Positions 22,872-32,746 of a stretch of 64,000 nucleotides of DNA are shown piece by piece (positions within the stretch are counted from its first letter, which is position 1; every line of letters starts with the position of its first letter). Below the pieces are notes generated by a model. The model did no database searches and was not told where the DNA came from. It saw only the letters and a program-made list of their open reading frames with translations. Location: assembly GCF_000421565.1 (NCBI RefSeq), contig NZ_ATXG01000002.1, forward strand, positions 372,001-436,000, in the 5' to 3' direction. Source of the DNA: Agromyces subbeticus DSM 16689 (GTDB taxonomy: Bacteria; Actinomycetota; Actinomycetes; Actinomycetales; Microbacteriaceae). The position numbers and the translations under genes are program-made.

Positions 22872-24917
22872 TCAGGCGAGGCCGCGCCGGCTCAGGAGCG
22901 CTGCGATGTCGGGCTCGCGACCGAGCAGTCGGCGGATCGACTCCCGTGGGTCGCGGGAGCCACCCGGTGCGAGCACCTCACGGCGGAATCGCTCGCCGTT
23001 CTCCCTCGTCGCACCGCCGTTGGCCTCGAACCACGCCATGATGTCGGCGCCGGGCACCTCGCTCCAGATGTAGAAGTAATAGCCCGCGTCGTAGCCGCCA
23101 GCAAAGATGTGCGCGAAATAGGTGCTCGAGTACCTGGGCGGAACAAGCGGGTCATCGAGGCCCGAGGCCGCCAGCGCCGCTCGCTCGAACGCGGCGACAT
23201 CGGTCACGGCCGCCGCCTCGTCGGAGCTGAGCCGATGCCAGGCCTGGTCGAGCGTGGCCGCCGCGAGGTACTCGGTCGTGGCGAACCCCTCGTTGAAGGT
23301 GCGTGAGGCGAGAAGGCGGTCGACGAGGTGCTGCGGCATCCGCTCGCCGGTCTCGTGATGCACGGCGTAGTTGCCGAGGATCTCGGGTCGGAGCACCCAG
23401 AGCTCGTTCACCTGACTCGGCAGCTCGACGAAGTCGCCCTCGACGTTCGTACCGGACGCGGACGGATGCGCCACGCTGGAGAGCAGGCCGTGCAGCGCGT
23501 GCCCGAACTCGTGGAACAGGGTCTCGGTCTCGTCGAGCGTCAGTAGGGTCGGCTCGCCGTCGGCCGGCTTCGGCACGTTGAGGTTGTTCACGACGACGGG
23601 CAGCGTGCCCTCGAGTTCGGACTGCTCGACGAGCGAGCTCATCCACGCGCCCCCGCGCTTGGAGTCGCGCGTGTAGAGGTCGAGCAGATAGAGGCCGACT
23701 GTCTCGCCGGTCTCTTCGAACACCTCGAAGACGCGCGTCTCGGGGTGATAGCCGACGAGGTCGGTGCGCTCGACGAACTGCAGACCGTACAGCAGGGTGG
23801 CGGCATGGAAGACGCCGTGCTTCAATACTCGGTCGAATTCGAGATACGGGCGCATCTCATGCAGGTCGACGTCGTATCGATCGCGGCGCACGATCTCGCT
23901 GAGCGCCGCCCAATCGGACGCGATGAGTGCACGACGGCCGAGGGCCGCGGCCCGCTCGGTGAGCGCTTCAGCCTCTCGGCGCGCGTTCGCCGTTGCTGAG
24001 GGCACGAGGCGTTCGAGCAGCCCGGCGACCGCTTCGGGGGATCCCGCCGTCTCGTCGATGGCGACGGCGGCCGCGTGATTGCGGAAGCCGAGCAGGCGCG
24101 CACGGTCGGCGCGGAGACGCACGAGCTCGAGCAGCACCCCGCGTGTGTCGTGGTCGCCCCCGCGGCATCCGCGTGACCGTGACGCGGCGAACAACCGATC
24201 GCGCACCGAGTCGCGCTCCAGTTCGGCGAGTGCCGGCTGGGCTGTCGGGAGCACGAGCGTGATGAGCCAGCCGGGCAGGCTCCGATTGATCGCCGCCTCG
24301 CGTGCCGCTGATCGTCGACCGGCGTCGAGCCCATCGAGCTCCGCCGCGTCGAGGAGGTGCAGCGCGAGCTCGTTCGTCTCGGCGAGCAGCCGCTGCTGGA
24401 AGGTGGTCGTGAGCTGCGAGATGCGAGTGTTGAGGGCGGTGAGCTCGGCTCGTGCCTCTGCGTCGAGGGCCGCGCCGGCAAGCGTCGCCCTGCGGTGGTA
24501 TCGCTCGAGCAGGTGCACCGACGCAGCGTCGAGTCCGAGCTCATCACGGCTCGCGTGGAGTTCGACGAGCCGCGCATAGAGACGCGGGTCGAGCCGATTG
24601 GCGTCACGGTGCGCGGCGAGCCTCGGTGCGAACTCGACCTCGAGTTCGTCGATGGCCGCGCTGCTGTCGGCCGAGCTCGCGTTCTCGAACACGGGCAGCA
24701 CGCGTCGCAGCAGGGCGCCCGAGCGCTCGAGGGCCACGATGGTGTTGCCGAACGTGGGGGCAGCAGGGTCGGTAGCGATCAGCTCGACCGCCGCGCGCTG
24801 CTCGTCCATGCCGAGCTCGATCGCCTCGCGGAAGTGCTCAGGGCGGATGAGGGCGAACAGCGGGAGCAGGTGCGGGAGCGGACTCGGCTGGAGCAGCGGG
24901 TTCGATGGATCGCTCAT
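22872..24917 (-). CDS. M3 family zinc metallopeptidase (Dcp/oligopeptidase A-like)
   Basis: A 681-residue thimet-oligopeptidase-family enzyme, likely degrading short peptides in the cytosol. The zinc motif HEFGHALHGL (HExxH) lies near residue 470, preceded by the typical VNNLNVPKP strand and followed by NELWVLRPEIL with the downstream Glu region. No signal peptide. The start at 24917 gives MSDPSNPLLQPSPLPHLLP; a longer open frame upstream is non-homologous. A -10-like TACGGT lies 6 nt before the start. It is Dcp-like rather than PepF-like; which is not certain. Confidence 0.92.
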   Translation of the reverse strand: MSDPSNPLLQPSPLPHLLPLFALIRPEHFREAIELGMDEQRAAVELIATDPAAPTFGNTIVALERSGALLRRVLPVFENASSADSSAAIDELEVEFAPRLAAHRDANRLDPRLYARLVELHASRDELGLDAASVHLLERYHRRATLAGAALDAEARAELTALNTRISQLTTTFQQRLLAETNELALHLLDAAELDGLDAGRRSAAREAAINRSLPGWLITLVLPTAQPALAELERDSVRDRLFAASRSRGCRGGDHDTRGVLLELVRLRADRARLLGFRNHAAAVAIDETAGSPEAVAGLLERLVPSATANARREAEALTERAAALGRRALIASDWAALSEIVRRDRYDVDLHEMRPYLEFDRVLKHGVFHAATLLYGLQFVERTDLVGYHPETRVFEVFEETGETVGLYLLDLYTRDSKRGGAWMSSLVEQSELEGTLPVVVNNLNVPKPADGEPTLLTLDETETLFHEFGHALHGLLSSVAHPSASGTNVEGDFVELPSQVNELWVLRPEILGNYAVHHETGERMPQHLVDRLLASRTFNEGFATTEYLAAATLDQAWHRLSSDEAAAVTDVAAFERAALAASGLDDPLVPPRYSSTYFAHIFAGGYDAGYYFYIWSEVPGADIMAWFEANGGATRENGERFRREVLAPGGSRDPRESIRRLLGREPDIAALLSRRGLA

Positions 24918-24923
24918 CAGTCC

Positions 24924-24929
24924 ACCGTA
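24924..24929 (-). promoter_or_regulatory. Leaderless-type promoter for the M3 peptidase
   Basis: On the minus strand TACGGT, then 6 nt, then ATG. It is back-to-back with the methyltransferase promoter 45 nt away. Confidence 0.45.
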
Positions 24930-24973
24930 CTTGCCATCGGGGCGAGGCCGGTCGCCATCGCGCCCCGTGAGCA

Positions 24974-24979
24974 TATGCT
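24974..24979 (+). promoter_or_regulatory. Leaderless-type promoter for the methyltransferase
   Basis: TATGCT, then CGGAGC (6 nt), then ATG at 24986. A GGAG lies within the 6 nt, too close to act as a normal ribosome-binding site. Confidence 0.45.
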
Positions 24980-24985
24980 CGGAGC

Positions 24986-25813
24986 ATGAGCATCGAACGG
25001 CCCGAGAACGCGCCCCGCGACGAGTACACGCACGGGCACCACCCGAGCGTGCTGCGCACGCATTCCTGGCGCACGGTGGCGAACTCGGCGGCCTATCTCG
25101 AACCGCACCTTCGGGCCGGCGCACGGGTGCTCGATGTCGGCAGCGGCCCCGGCACGATCACGATCGACATCGCGCGACGGGTGCGACCGGGCACGGTGGT
25201 CGGCATCGACGCATCCGCCGACGTCGTGGCGCACTCCACGGGACTGTCGCAGAGCGAGGGCGTGGCGAACGCCGAGTTCGCCGTGGGCGACGCCTACGCG
25301 CTCGGCTTCGACGACGACACCTTCGACATCGTGCACGCGCACCAGGTGCTGCAGCACCTCGGTCGCCCCGTTGACGCGCTGCGCGAGTTCCGCCGGGTCA
25401 CCAAGCCGGGCGGCATCGTGGCGGTTCGCGACGTCGATTACGGCGGCGTGATCTGGAATCCCGCCTCGCCCGGGCTCTCGCGGTGGCTCGAGCTGTACCA
25501 CGCGGTGCACGAGTGGAACGGCGGCGAAGCCGACGCCGGCCGACGCCTGAAGAGCTGGGCCCGTGAGGCCGGGTTCACCGACATCGCCTCGACCGCCACC
25601 AACTGGGTGTTCGCCACCGAACTCGAACGCGAGTGGTGGGGCGGCGCATGGGCCGAGCGCGCGACCGAATCGCAGTTCGCCGCGCACGCGATCGAGTCGG
25701 GGCACGCGAACCCTGACGAGCTGCGGCGCATCGCCGAGGCGTGGCGCGCCTGGGCCGCCGACGCCGACGGCTGGCTGATGATGCCGCACGGCGAGATCAT
25801 CGCGCGCGCGTAG
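24986..25813 (+). CDS. Class I SAM-dependent methyltransferase
   Basis: A 275-residue protein with a UbiE/Methyltransf_11-type fold. SAM-binding motif I is VLDVGSGPGTITIDIA at about residues 48-63, followed by an acidic strand end VVGIDASADVV and the post-motif FDIVHAHQVLQHL. The substrate cannot be told from sequence. It is divergent from the M3 peptidase and convergent with a small hypothetical gene, so it appears monocistronic. Confidence 0.88.
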   Translation: MSIERPENAPRDEYTHGHHPSVLRTHSWRTVANSAAYLEPHLRAGARVLDVGSGPGTITIDIARRVRPGTVVGIDASADVVAHSTGLSQSEGVANAEFAVGDAYALGFDDDTFDIVHAHQVLQHLGRPVDALREFRRVTKPGGIVAVRDVDYGGVIWNPASPGLSRWLELYHAVHEWNGGEADAGRRLKSWAREAGFTDIASTATNWVFATELEREWWGGAWAERATESQFAAHAIESGHANPDELRRIAEAWRAWAADADGWLMMPHGEIIARA

Positions 25814-25859
25814 CCGTCACGAGCGGCGACCGCGACCGAGGCCGCCGGCGTTGGGGTTG

Positions 25860-26084
25860 TTACCAGTCTTCGTCGGCGTCGTGCGCGTCGACGATCGTCT
25901 CGCGCACGACCGTGCCGTCGTCGAGCTCGGCGATCGGCCGGCCCTCGAGCCAGGTGAGCGTCCAGTGACGATTCTCGCCGTCGCCGGTGAACGCCGTCTC
26001 GGCAGCCGCGATGCGCTCGCGCAATTCGACCGGCACGGATGCCGGTGGCTCGGTGCCGAAGGCCCAGCGGGTGCCGAGCCGCAT
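25860..26084 (-). CDS. Conserved-looking hypothetical protein, 74 aa
   Basis: A short acidic protein, MRLGTRWAFGTEPPASVP at the start and ending DAHDADEDW. No motif, signal peptide or membrane segment is recognised; it reads like a single small domain with TFTGDGENRHWTLTWLEGRP in the middle. Its ATG overlaps the stop of the upstream acetyltransferase by one nt (TGATG), which strongly suggests it is real and translationally coupled. Function unknown. Confidence 0.7.
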   Translation of the reverse strand: MRLGTRWAFGTEPPASVPVELRERIAAAETAFTGDGENRHWTLTWLEGRPIAELDDGTVVRETIVDAHDADEDW

Positions 26085-26530
26085 CAGGCGTCCATCTCGT
26101 AGGTGACCCAACTCGTGCGCCGGGCGAGCTGATCGTAGACGCGCTGGGCGTCGGCGTTGTCGTCGGCCGTGATCCAGCTGACGCCACCGGTGCCGATCTC
26201 GGCCGCCCGGGCGTGCACGTGCTCGATGAGCGCCCGGCCGATGCCCGCGCCGCGTGCCGACTCGTCGACGTACAGGTCGTCGAGGTACATGCCGCGGGTC
26301 GCGCTGAGCGAGTGCGGCACCGCGCGGAAGTGCGCGAGCCCGACCGGACGGCCGTCGTCGTCGACCGCGAGCGCTGCCTGGAGCGGCTCGGCCTCGTCGC
26401 GGATCCAGTTCCACACGATCAACGCCTTGGCGTCGTCGAGCTCCGTCTCGTAGAAGCTGCAGTACGCCGCGAACAGCGGCAGCCACCCGAAGAAGTCGTC
26501 GTCACCGGCCGATCGGATCTCGTAGCTCAT
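26084..26530 (-). CDS. GNAT family N-acetyltransferase
   Basis: A 148-residue acetyltransferase. Acetyl-CoA-binding motif A is seen in LYVDESARGAGIGRALIEHV at about residues 88-107 (R-G-x-G-I-G pattern). The N-terminal part (IRSAGDDDFFGWLPLF) matches the usual first strand and helix. It lies 9 nt downstream of the valS stop on the same strand and is coupled to the small gene behind it, so valS, this gene and the small gene may be one operon. Substrate unknown. Confidence 0.88.
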   Translation of the reverse strand: MSYEIRSAGDDDFFGWLPLFAAYCSFYETELDDAKALIVWNWIRDEAEPLQAALAVDDDGRPVGLAHFRAVPHSLSATRGMYLDDLYVDESARGAGIGRALIEHVHARAAEIGTGGVSWITADDNADAQRVYDQLARRTSWVTYEMDA

Positions 26531-26539
26531 GGTTCCCCC

Positions 26540-29122
26540 TTATTCCGACTGCGCCTCGAAGACGACGTCGCGGACTTCGAACGTCTCGGCTTCGACGAAG
26601 CCGAGCTCGGCGATGCGCCCCACCGCACGCAGATCTGATTCGACCGACTGCAGCAGCGCCATCGTCACGGCCGGAGCCGCGATCGCGGCACTCGCCACTG
26701 GCGTCTTCTGCGAGGCCTTCGCGTCGGTCTTCGCACGCCGGATGCCGGTCAGTGCCAGGCCGGCGAGCTCGAGAAGCTCGACGCCGGCCTCGCCGCGAGC
26801 GGCGAGTTCGTCGACGACGGGCCACGACGCGAGGTGCACCGAGCCGTCGTGCGACCAGCGCCAGGCCTCTTCTGTCGCAAACGGGATGACCGGGGCGAAG
26901 AGACGCAGGAGCACGTCGAGCGCCGTCTTGAGTGCGGCCACCGCCGAGGCCTGCTCGGCACTCGGAGCCCCGTAGGCGCGCTCCTTGACGAGCTCGAGAT
27001 AGTCGTCGCAGAAGGTCCAGAAGAACGTCTCGGCGAGTTCGAGGGCGCGGGCGTGGTCGTAGCCGTCGAGCGCGCGGGTGGCGCGGTCGACCACGACGGC
27101 CAGCTCGGCGAGCATGCTGCGGTCGACCGGCACGGTCACCGGGGCATCTGCTCGCCCGTCGAAGCCGAGGATGAACTTCGCGGCGTTCAGCACCTTGATG
27201 GCGAGGCGACGGCCGATCTTGACCTGGGTCGGATTCTGCGGGTCGAAGGCCGCGTCGGTGCCGAGGCGCGAGGATGCCGCCCAGTACCGCACCGCATCGG
27301 AGCCGTGCTGGTCGAGGAGACCGGCCGGCGTGACGACGTTGCCCTTCGACTTCGACATCTTCTTGCGGTCGGGGTCGACGATGAAGCCCGAGATCGAGGC
27401 GTTCGCCCACGGAGCGACGCCGTGCTCGAGCTCGGCCCGGAGCGTCGTCGAGAACAGCCAGGTGCGGATGATGTCCTGACCCTGCGGGCGCAGCGAGTAC
27501 GGGAAGACCAGTTCGAAGAGTTCGGGGTCGCGCTCCCAGCCGCCCGCGAGCTGCGGGGTGAGCGACGACGTCGCCCACGTGTCCATGACGTCGTGCTCGC
27601 CGATGAAGCCACCGGCCTCGCCGCGCTGCGACTCGTCGAAGCCCGGTGCGGCGGCCGACGAGGGGTCGACGGGCAGCATCTCACGGGTCGCGACGATCGG
27701 CTCGTCGAACTTCGGGTCGCCGGCCGCATCGAGCGGGTACCAGACGGGGATCGGCACGCCGAAGAAGCGCTGGCGGGAGACGAGCCAGTCGCCAGAGAGG
27801 CCGCCGACCCAGTTCTCGTAGCGCACGCGCATGAAGTCGGGGTGCCAGTCGATCTCACGGCCGTGCGAGAGCAGTCGCTCGCGCAGCGCCTCGTCGCGCG
27901 CGCCGTTGCGGATGTACCACTGGCGGGTCGACACGATCTCGAGCGGCTTGTCGCCCTTCTCGAAGAACTTCACGGGGTGCGTGATCGCCTTCGGGTCGGC
28001 GAGCAGATCGCCCGAGTCGCGGAGCTGCTGCACGACGGCCTGCTTGGCCGAGAACGTGGTCTTGCCGGCGAGCTCGGCGAACGCGGCGAGGCCCGACTCG
28101 GACGAGATGACATCGGGGGCCTCGGCGATGACGCGGCCGTCGAAGCCGATGATCGCGCGGTTCGGCAGGTCGAGCTCGCGCCACCACACGACGTCGGTGA
28201 TGTCACCGAAGGTGCAGATCATCGCGATGCCGGTGCCCTTGTCCTTCTGGGCGAGGTGATGCGCGAGCACGGGCACCTCGACGCCGAAGACCGGGGTCGT
28301 GACGGTCGTGCCGAAGAGCGGCTGGTAGCGCTCGTCATCGGGGTGTGCGACCAGGGCCACGCACGCGGGGATGAGCTCGGGCCGGCTGGTCTCGATCTCG
28401 ACCACTCCGCCGTCGGGCCGGTGGAACGACACGCGGTGGTAGTGGCCCGGCTGCTCGCGGTCTTCGAGCTCGGCCTGGGCGACCGCGGTGCGGAACGTGA
28501 CGTCCCAGAGGGTTGGGGCGAGGGCCTGGTAGGCCTCGCCGCGCTCGACATTGCGCACGAAGGCGAGTTGCGAGGCGAACAGCGACTCCTCGCCGATCGT
28601 GCGGTACGTCTGGGTCCAGTCGACCGAGAGGCCGAGCTGGCGCCAGAGCGCCTCGAACTGCTGCTCGTCTTCGACGGTGAGGCGCTCGCAGAGCTCGATG
28701 AAGTTGCGACGGCTGATCGGCACCTGATCGGCGGCCTTCGTCGACTTGCCATCGCCGCCCTCGAACGGCGGCACGAAGCCCTCGACGTAGGCGAGGGTCG
28801 GGTCGCAGCGCACACCATAGTAGTTCTGCACACGACGCTCGGTGGGCAGGCCGTTGTCGTCCCAGCCCATCGGGTAGAACACGCTCTTGCCGCGCATGCG
28901 CTGGAAGCGCGCGACGACATCGGTGTGGGTGTACGAGAACACGTGGCCGATGTGCAACGAACCCGAGGCCGTGGGCGGGGGAGTGTCGATCGAGTAGATG
29001 CACTCGCGAGTCGCCGACTCGCGGTCGAACCGGTACGTGCCCTCGCGCTCCCACGCTCCGCCCCAGACGGACTCGAGCCCTTCGAGTGCGGGCTTGTCGG
29101 GAATGCGCGCGGTGTCGGTCAT
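26540..29122 (-). CDS. valS: Valyl-tRNA synthetase
   Basis: An 860-residue class Ia synthetase that charges tRNA-Val. The HIGH motif is PPTASGSLHIGHVFSYTHTD near residues 41-60, the KMSKS motif is KKMSKSKGNVVTP near residue 588, and the editing domain lies between. The ATG at 29122 is preferred: CCGGAG sits 4 nt upstream, and a TATACA -10-like element on the minus strand (29143-29138) implies a short leader. A GTG nine codons upstream is the alternative. No T-box leader was seen, in contrast to ileS. Confidence 0.96.
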   Translation of the reverse strand: MTDTARIPDKPALEGLESVWGGAWEREGTYRFDRESATRECIYSIDTPPPTASGSLHIGHVFSYTHTDVVARFQRMRGKSVFYPMGWDDNGLPTERRVQNYYGVRCDPTLAYVEGFVPPFEGGDGKSTKAADQVPISRRNFIELCERLTVEDEQQFEALWRQLGLSVDWTQTYRTIGEESLFASQLAFVRNVERGEAYQALAPTLWDVTFRTAVAQAELEDREQPGHYHRVSFHRPDGGVVEIETSRPELIPACVALVAHPDDERYQPLFGTTVTTPVFGVEVPVLAHHLAQKDKGTGIAMICTFGDITDVVWWRELDLPNRAIIGFDGRVIAEAPDVISSESGLAAFAELAGKTTFSAKQAVVQQLRDSGDLLADPKAITHPVKFFEKGDKPLEIVSTRQWYIRNGARDEALRERLLSHGREIDWHPDFMRVRYENWVGGLSGDWLVSRQRFFGVPIPVWYPLDAAGDPKFDEPIVATREMLPVDPSSAAAPGFDESQRGEAGGFIGEHDVMDTWATSSLTPQLAGGWERDPELFELVFPYSLRPQGQDIIRTWLFSTTLRAELEHGVAPWANASISGFIVDPDRKKMSKSKGNVVTPAGLLDQHGSDAVRYWAASSRLGTDAAFDPQNPTQVKIGRRLAIKVLNAAKFILGFDGRADAPVTVPVDRSMLAELAVVVDRATRALDGYDHARALELAETFFWTFCDDYLELVKERAYGAPSAEQASAVAALKTALDVLLRLFAPVIPFATEEAWRWSHDGSVHLASWPVVDELAARGEAGVELLELAGLALTGIRRAKTDAKASQKTPVASAAIAAPAVTMALLQSVESDLRAVGRIAELGFVEAETFEVRDVVFEAQSE

Positions 29123-29247
29123 GATGCTCCGGTTCGATGTATACGGCACCGTGTCGGTGATGAGGTGCCTGAATATGCCTCGATGAAGCCTACCCGAGTG
29201 CGCGCTGCGAGCCGCCTGATCGACGGCGCTGCGTCGGCAGGGGTGCG

Positions 29248-30894
29248 TCAGATGCCGAGGCGGGGGGCGTCGGCCACCAGTTGCGCGGTGTAGGAATGCT
29301 CGGGCCGCACGAATACCCGTTCGGCGTCACCGGACTCGACGATGCGACCGGCGCGCATCACGGCGACGCGGTCGGCCATGTGGCGCACCACACCGAGGTC
29401 GTGGGAGATGAACAGCAGCGCGAGTCCGCGCTCTCGCTGCAGTTCATCGAGGAGGTCGAGGATCTGCGCCTGGATCGTGACATCGAGCGCAGAGACGGGT
29501 TCGTCGCAGATGAGCACGTCGGGTGACGCCGCGAGGGCGCGAGCGATCGACACCCGCTGGCGTTGCCCACCCGAGAGCGTCAGCGGCCGTCGGTCGGCGA
29601 CGGATGCCGCGAGGCCGACCTGATCGAGCAGTTCACGGAGTGCGAACGCGGGAGCATCCCGGCGCCCCCGGTCGGCGGCATCGGCGAGGATGCGCCGCAC
29701 ACTCCAGCGCGGATCGAACGAGCTCAGCGGGTCCTGATAGATCGCACCGATGCGATGGCGGGCCGGTCGCCGGCGGCGCTCATCGATCGTCGACCACTCC
29801 TGCCCGTCGAGGAACACCGCGCCGTGGTCGGGTGGCGTGAGCGCGAGAGCGAGGCGCGCCACCGTGGTCTTGCCCGAGCCGGACTCGCCGACGAGGCCGA
29901 GCGTCTCGCCTCGTCGCAGCGAGAGCGAGACGTCGTCGACCGCCGTGAACCGGCCGCCCGGCACGGGGAACGTCTTCGTGACATGATCGATCGCGAGCAG
30001 GGCGGCGGCATCCGCCGACGGCGGCGTGCGCGCCGACGTTGCCAATGGGGCGGCACCGGGCGCCGCTCCGATGCCCGATTCAGACGACGACAGCCTCGCG
30101 CCGCGCGGTGAATCCGCCGGAACCGCCGCGATGAGGGCCTTCGTGTACCGCTCGCTCGGGTCTTCCAGCACCTTCCGCGCAGTGCCCTGCTCGATGATCT
30201 CGCCGTCGCGCATGACGAGCACCCGGTCGGCGAGCCGGCCGACGACGGCGAGGTCGTGGCTGATGAGCAGCACACCCGTGCCGCGTTCGCGGATGCCGGC
30301 GATCAGCGCGAGGATACGGGCCTGCACCGTGACATCGAGCGCGGTCGTGGGCTCGTCGGCGATGAGGAGCGGCGGATCGAGCGCGATCGCGCTCGCGATG
30401 AGGGCACGCTGACGGAGTCCGCCCGAGAGCTCGCCCGAGCGACGGCCGGCCGCGAGCTCGGGGTCGGGCATGCCGACGTCGGCGAGCAGTTGCAGCATCC
30501 GCGCTCGGCGTTCGGCCGCCGACATCCGCCGATGAATGCGCAGCGGGTCCTCGATCTCACGCCCGACGGGTCGTAGCGGGTCGAGGGAGACGAGTGCGTC
30601 CTGCAGGATCAGACCGGCGCGCGCGCCGCGGACGTCTCTCCACGTTCGCTCGCTCGCCGCGCCGAGTTCCTGCCCCGCGACGACCAGGCGCTCCGAGCTC
30701 GTGCGGGAATCGGGGCCGGCCATGCCGAGGAGTGCGCGTGCCGTGACGGACTTGCCCGACCCGGACTCGCCGACGATGGCGACGCACTCGCCCGGCAGGA
30801 TCATGAGGTCGACGCCGCGCACGACCTCGGCGCCGCCGAAGGCGACGCGCAGCGACGCCACGTCGAGCACGGGCTCGCCAGCATCCGTCATCAT
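29248..30894 (-). CDS. Oligopeptide/dipeptide ABC transporter, fused double ATP-binding protein
   Basis: A 548-residue protein holding two complete ABC ATPase domains of the DppD and DppF types. Domain 1 (about residues 8-235): Walker A GESGSGKS, signature [12 protein letters not shown], Walker [14 protein letters not shown]. Domain 2 (about residues 290-540): Walker [10 protein letters not shown], signature [15 protein letters not shown], Walker [14 protein letters not shown] Ser/Ala/Pro-rich linker joins them. It drives import through the two permeases encoded just upstream; its ATG overlaps the permease stop. Fusion of both ATPases is common in actinobacteria. Confidence 0.94.
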   Translation of the reverse strand: MMTDAGEPVLDVASLRVAFGGAEVVRGVDLMILPGECVAIVGESGSGKSVTARALLGMAGPDSRTSSERLVVAGQELGAASERTWRDVRGARAGLILQDALVSLDPLRPVGREIEDPLRIHRRMSAAERRARMLQLLADVGMPDPELAAGRRSGELSGGLRQRALIASAIALDPPLLIADEPTTALDVTVQARILALIAGIRERGTGVLLISHDLAVVGRLADRVLVMRDGEIIEQGTARKVLEDPSERYTKALIAAVPADSPRGARLSSSESGIGAAPGAAPLATSARTPPSADAAALLAIDHVTKTFPVPGGRFTAVDDVSLSLRRGETLGLVGESGSGKTTVARLALALTPPDHGAVFLDGQEWSTIDERRRRPARHRIGAIYQDPLSSFDPRWSVRRILADAADRGRRDAPAFALRELLDQVGLAASVADRRPLTLSGGQRQRVSIARALAASPDVLICDEPVSALDVTIQAQILDLLDELQRERGLALLFISHDLGVVRHMADRVAVMRAGRIVESGDAERVFVRPEHSYTAQLVADAPRLGI

Positions 30895-31766
30895 CGTCCG
30901 CTCCGTCCGCGTCTGGTCATGGCCCGGCCGAGCACGGTGGTCGCGATCGTCGTGCCGACGATCATGAGACCCGGAAAGACGGTCATCCACCACGCGGTCG
31001 CGAGATAGGTGCGCCCGGCAGCGAGCATCGCGCCCCACTCGGCGGCCGGGGGCTGCGCGCCGAGGCCGAGATAGCTGAGGGCCGCAGCCCAGACGATGGC
31101 CTGCCCGATGCCGAGGGTCGCGAGCACGAACAGGGGGATCAGCGCGTTCGGCAGCACGTGCTGCGCCAGGATTCGGCCCGGTGCGCGACCGAGCACCCGC
31201 GCGGCCTCGACGTACTGCGAGGAACGGATCGAGACGAGCTGCCCGCGGATGATGCGCGCGTAGCCCGGGGCGGTGGAGAGCCCGACGGCGATCGTGGCCG
31301 TCACCGGCCCCGGCCCGTAGACGACGATCACGAGCAGCGCCAGCAGCAGCCCCGGGAACGCGAAGAGCACCTCGACGAGCCGGTTGACACCGAAGTCGAC
31401 AACCCGGCCGCCGAAGCTCGCGAGCACCCCGAGCACGAGCCCGAGCGCGAGCCCGATCGCGGTCGCGGTCACGCCGATCAGCAGCGACGTGCCGGTACCG
31501 GCGACGACCCTGCTGTAGAGGTCGCGCCCGGACTCGTCGGTACCGAACCAGTGCGCGATCGAGGGCGGCTGGAAGGCGTCGGCGGCGGCGATCTGGTTGG
31601 GATCCTGCGTCGCGATGAGCGCAGGGGCGATGCTCGCGGCCAGGAGGAAGAGCACGAAGGCGCCCGAGAGCAGCGTGCCGATGCGGGGCATCCGGCCTCG
31701 CGGCCGAGCGGGCAGGTGGTCTGCGGATGCCTCGACCGTCGTCTGCCGCAGCTCGAGTTCGCTCAT
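30891..31766 (-). CDS. Oligopeptide-type ABC transporter permease (DppC-like)
   Basis: A 291-residue inner-membrane permease with the DppC-type N-terminal extension, a first helix at about residues 33-52, the periplasmic motif HWFGTDESGRDLYSRVVAG, and about five later helices. The cytosolic EAA-like loop is EAARVLGRAPGRILAQHVLPN near residue 190. It overlaps the upstream permease by 4 nt and the ATPase by 4 nt, so the four transporter genes are translationally coupled. Confidence 0.94.
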   Translation of the reverse strand: MSELELRQTTVEASADHLPARPRGRMPRIGTLLSGAFVLFLLAASIAPALIATQDPNQIAAADAFQPPSIAHWFGTDESGRDLYSRVVAGTGTSLLIGVTATAIGLALGLVLGVLASFGGRVVDFGVNRLVEVLFAFPGLLLALLVIVVYGPGPVTATIAVGLSTAPGYARIIRGQLVSIRSSQYVEAARVLGRAPGRILAQHVLPNALIPLFVLATLGIGQAIVWAAALSYLGLGAQPPAAEWGAMLAAGRTYLATAWWMTVFPGLMIVGTTIATTVLGRAMTRRGRSGR

Positions 31767-32746
31767 CGCGCACCCTCCTGACGCAGTCGCGGGTCGGCGA
31801 TGCGCGAGACCACATCGGTGAGCACCGTCATCAGCACGTAGACGAGCGCGACGAGCAGCACGACACCCGTCACGACGGGGATGTCGCGGAGCGTCACGGC
31901 CTGCAGCAGTGTGCGGCCCAGACCGGGCATGGCGAAGATCGTCTCGACCACGACGGCACCCGAGAGCAGCCAGCCGAGCGCCCAGCCCGACAGGCTGATC
32001 GCGGGCAGCGCCGCGTGACGGATGGTGTGCCGCAGCCGCACGCCGAGCGCGCTCTCGCCGCGGGCGCGCGCCGAGACGACGAACGGCTGCTGCATCGTGT
32101 CGAGGAGGCTCTCGCGCATGACCTGCGCGAGGAAGCCCGCGAGCGGAACGGCGAGGGTCACGACCGGGAGGACGAGGCCGCTCGGCGTGCCGGTCGCCAC
32201 GGGCGGCAGCCAGCCGAGCCCCGTGCTGAACACTGCGATCAGCACGGCGGCGAGCCAGAAGTGCGGCAGCGCCGCCGACGTGATCTCGATGCCCTCGCCG
32301 AGTGCCGAGGCGACGCGCCCCCGGCCGGTCGACCAGATCGCGAGGCCGAGCGCGAGGAGCCAGGCGAGCGCGAGCGCGAGCGTCGCGAGCAGCAGGGTGC
32401 CGCCGAGCTGCGCACCGAGCAGGTCGGCGACCGGGAGCTTGAGCGCGTACGACGTGCCGAGATCGCCGGTGACGAGTCGTCCGAGCATCGCGAGGTATTG
32501 CACGAGCAGCGGCTGATCGAGGCCGTAGTCGCGGCGCACCTGGTCGAGCGCCTCCTGCGAGGCCTGCGAGCCCGGGCCGCCGAGGATGGCCTGCGCCGGG
32601 TCGCCCGGGATCAGGCGGATCGCGAAGAAGGTGAGACTCGCCACCGCCCACAGCACGAACGCCGCACCGGCCACGAGCAGGCCGGTGCGGCGAAGTGCCG
32701 CGCCGTTGACGCGACTCGGGCGATCAGCCGGCGAGCCAGGCGTCAT
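31763..32746 (-). CDS. Oligopeptide-type ABC transporter permease (DppB-like)
   Basis: A 327-residue permease. The DppB signature is seen in FFAIRLIPGDPAQAILGG after the first helix, and the EAA loop in SARARGESALGVRLRHTIRHAALP near residue 215. About six helices are visible. The ATG at 32746 lies inside the end of the substrate-binding-protein gene (23-nt overlap); no better start exists further downstream before the first helix. Which substrate is carried is set by the binding protein. Confidence 0.92.
   Translation of the reverse strand: MTPGSPADRPSRVNGAALRRTGLLVAGAAFVLWAVASLTFFAIRLIPGDPAQAILGGPGSQASQEALDQVRRDYGLDQPLLVQYLAMLGRLVTGDLGTSYALKLPVADLLGAQLGGTLLLATLALALAWLLALGLAIWSTGRGRVASALGEGIEITSAALPHFWLAAVLIAVFSTGLGWLPPVATGTPSGLVLPVVTLAVPLAGFLAQVMRESLLDTMQQPFVVSARARGESALGVRLRHTIRHAALPAISLSGWALGWLLSGAVVVETIFAMPGLGRTLLQAVTLRDIPVVTGVVLLVALVYVLMTVLTDVVSRIADPRLRQEGAR

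Noticed and set aside
26834..29293. Very long open frame antisense to valS, with similar long antisense frames opposite gap, tkt and ileS
   Set aside because: High GC at third codon positions keeps antisense frames open. Their translations are Arg/Glu/Asp/Val-rich without motifs, while the opposite strand encodes clear enzymes.
29248..30894. Two ATPase genes wrongly merged by a missing stop
   Set aside because: The frame is continuous, both domains are complete, and a Ser/Ala/Pro linker joins them, as expected for a natural DppD-DppF fusion.
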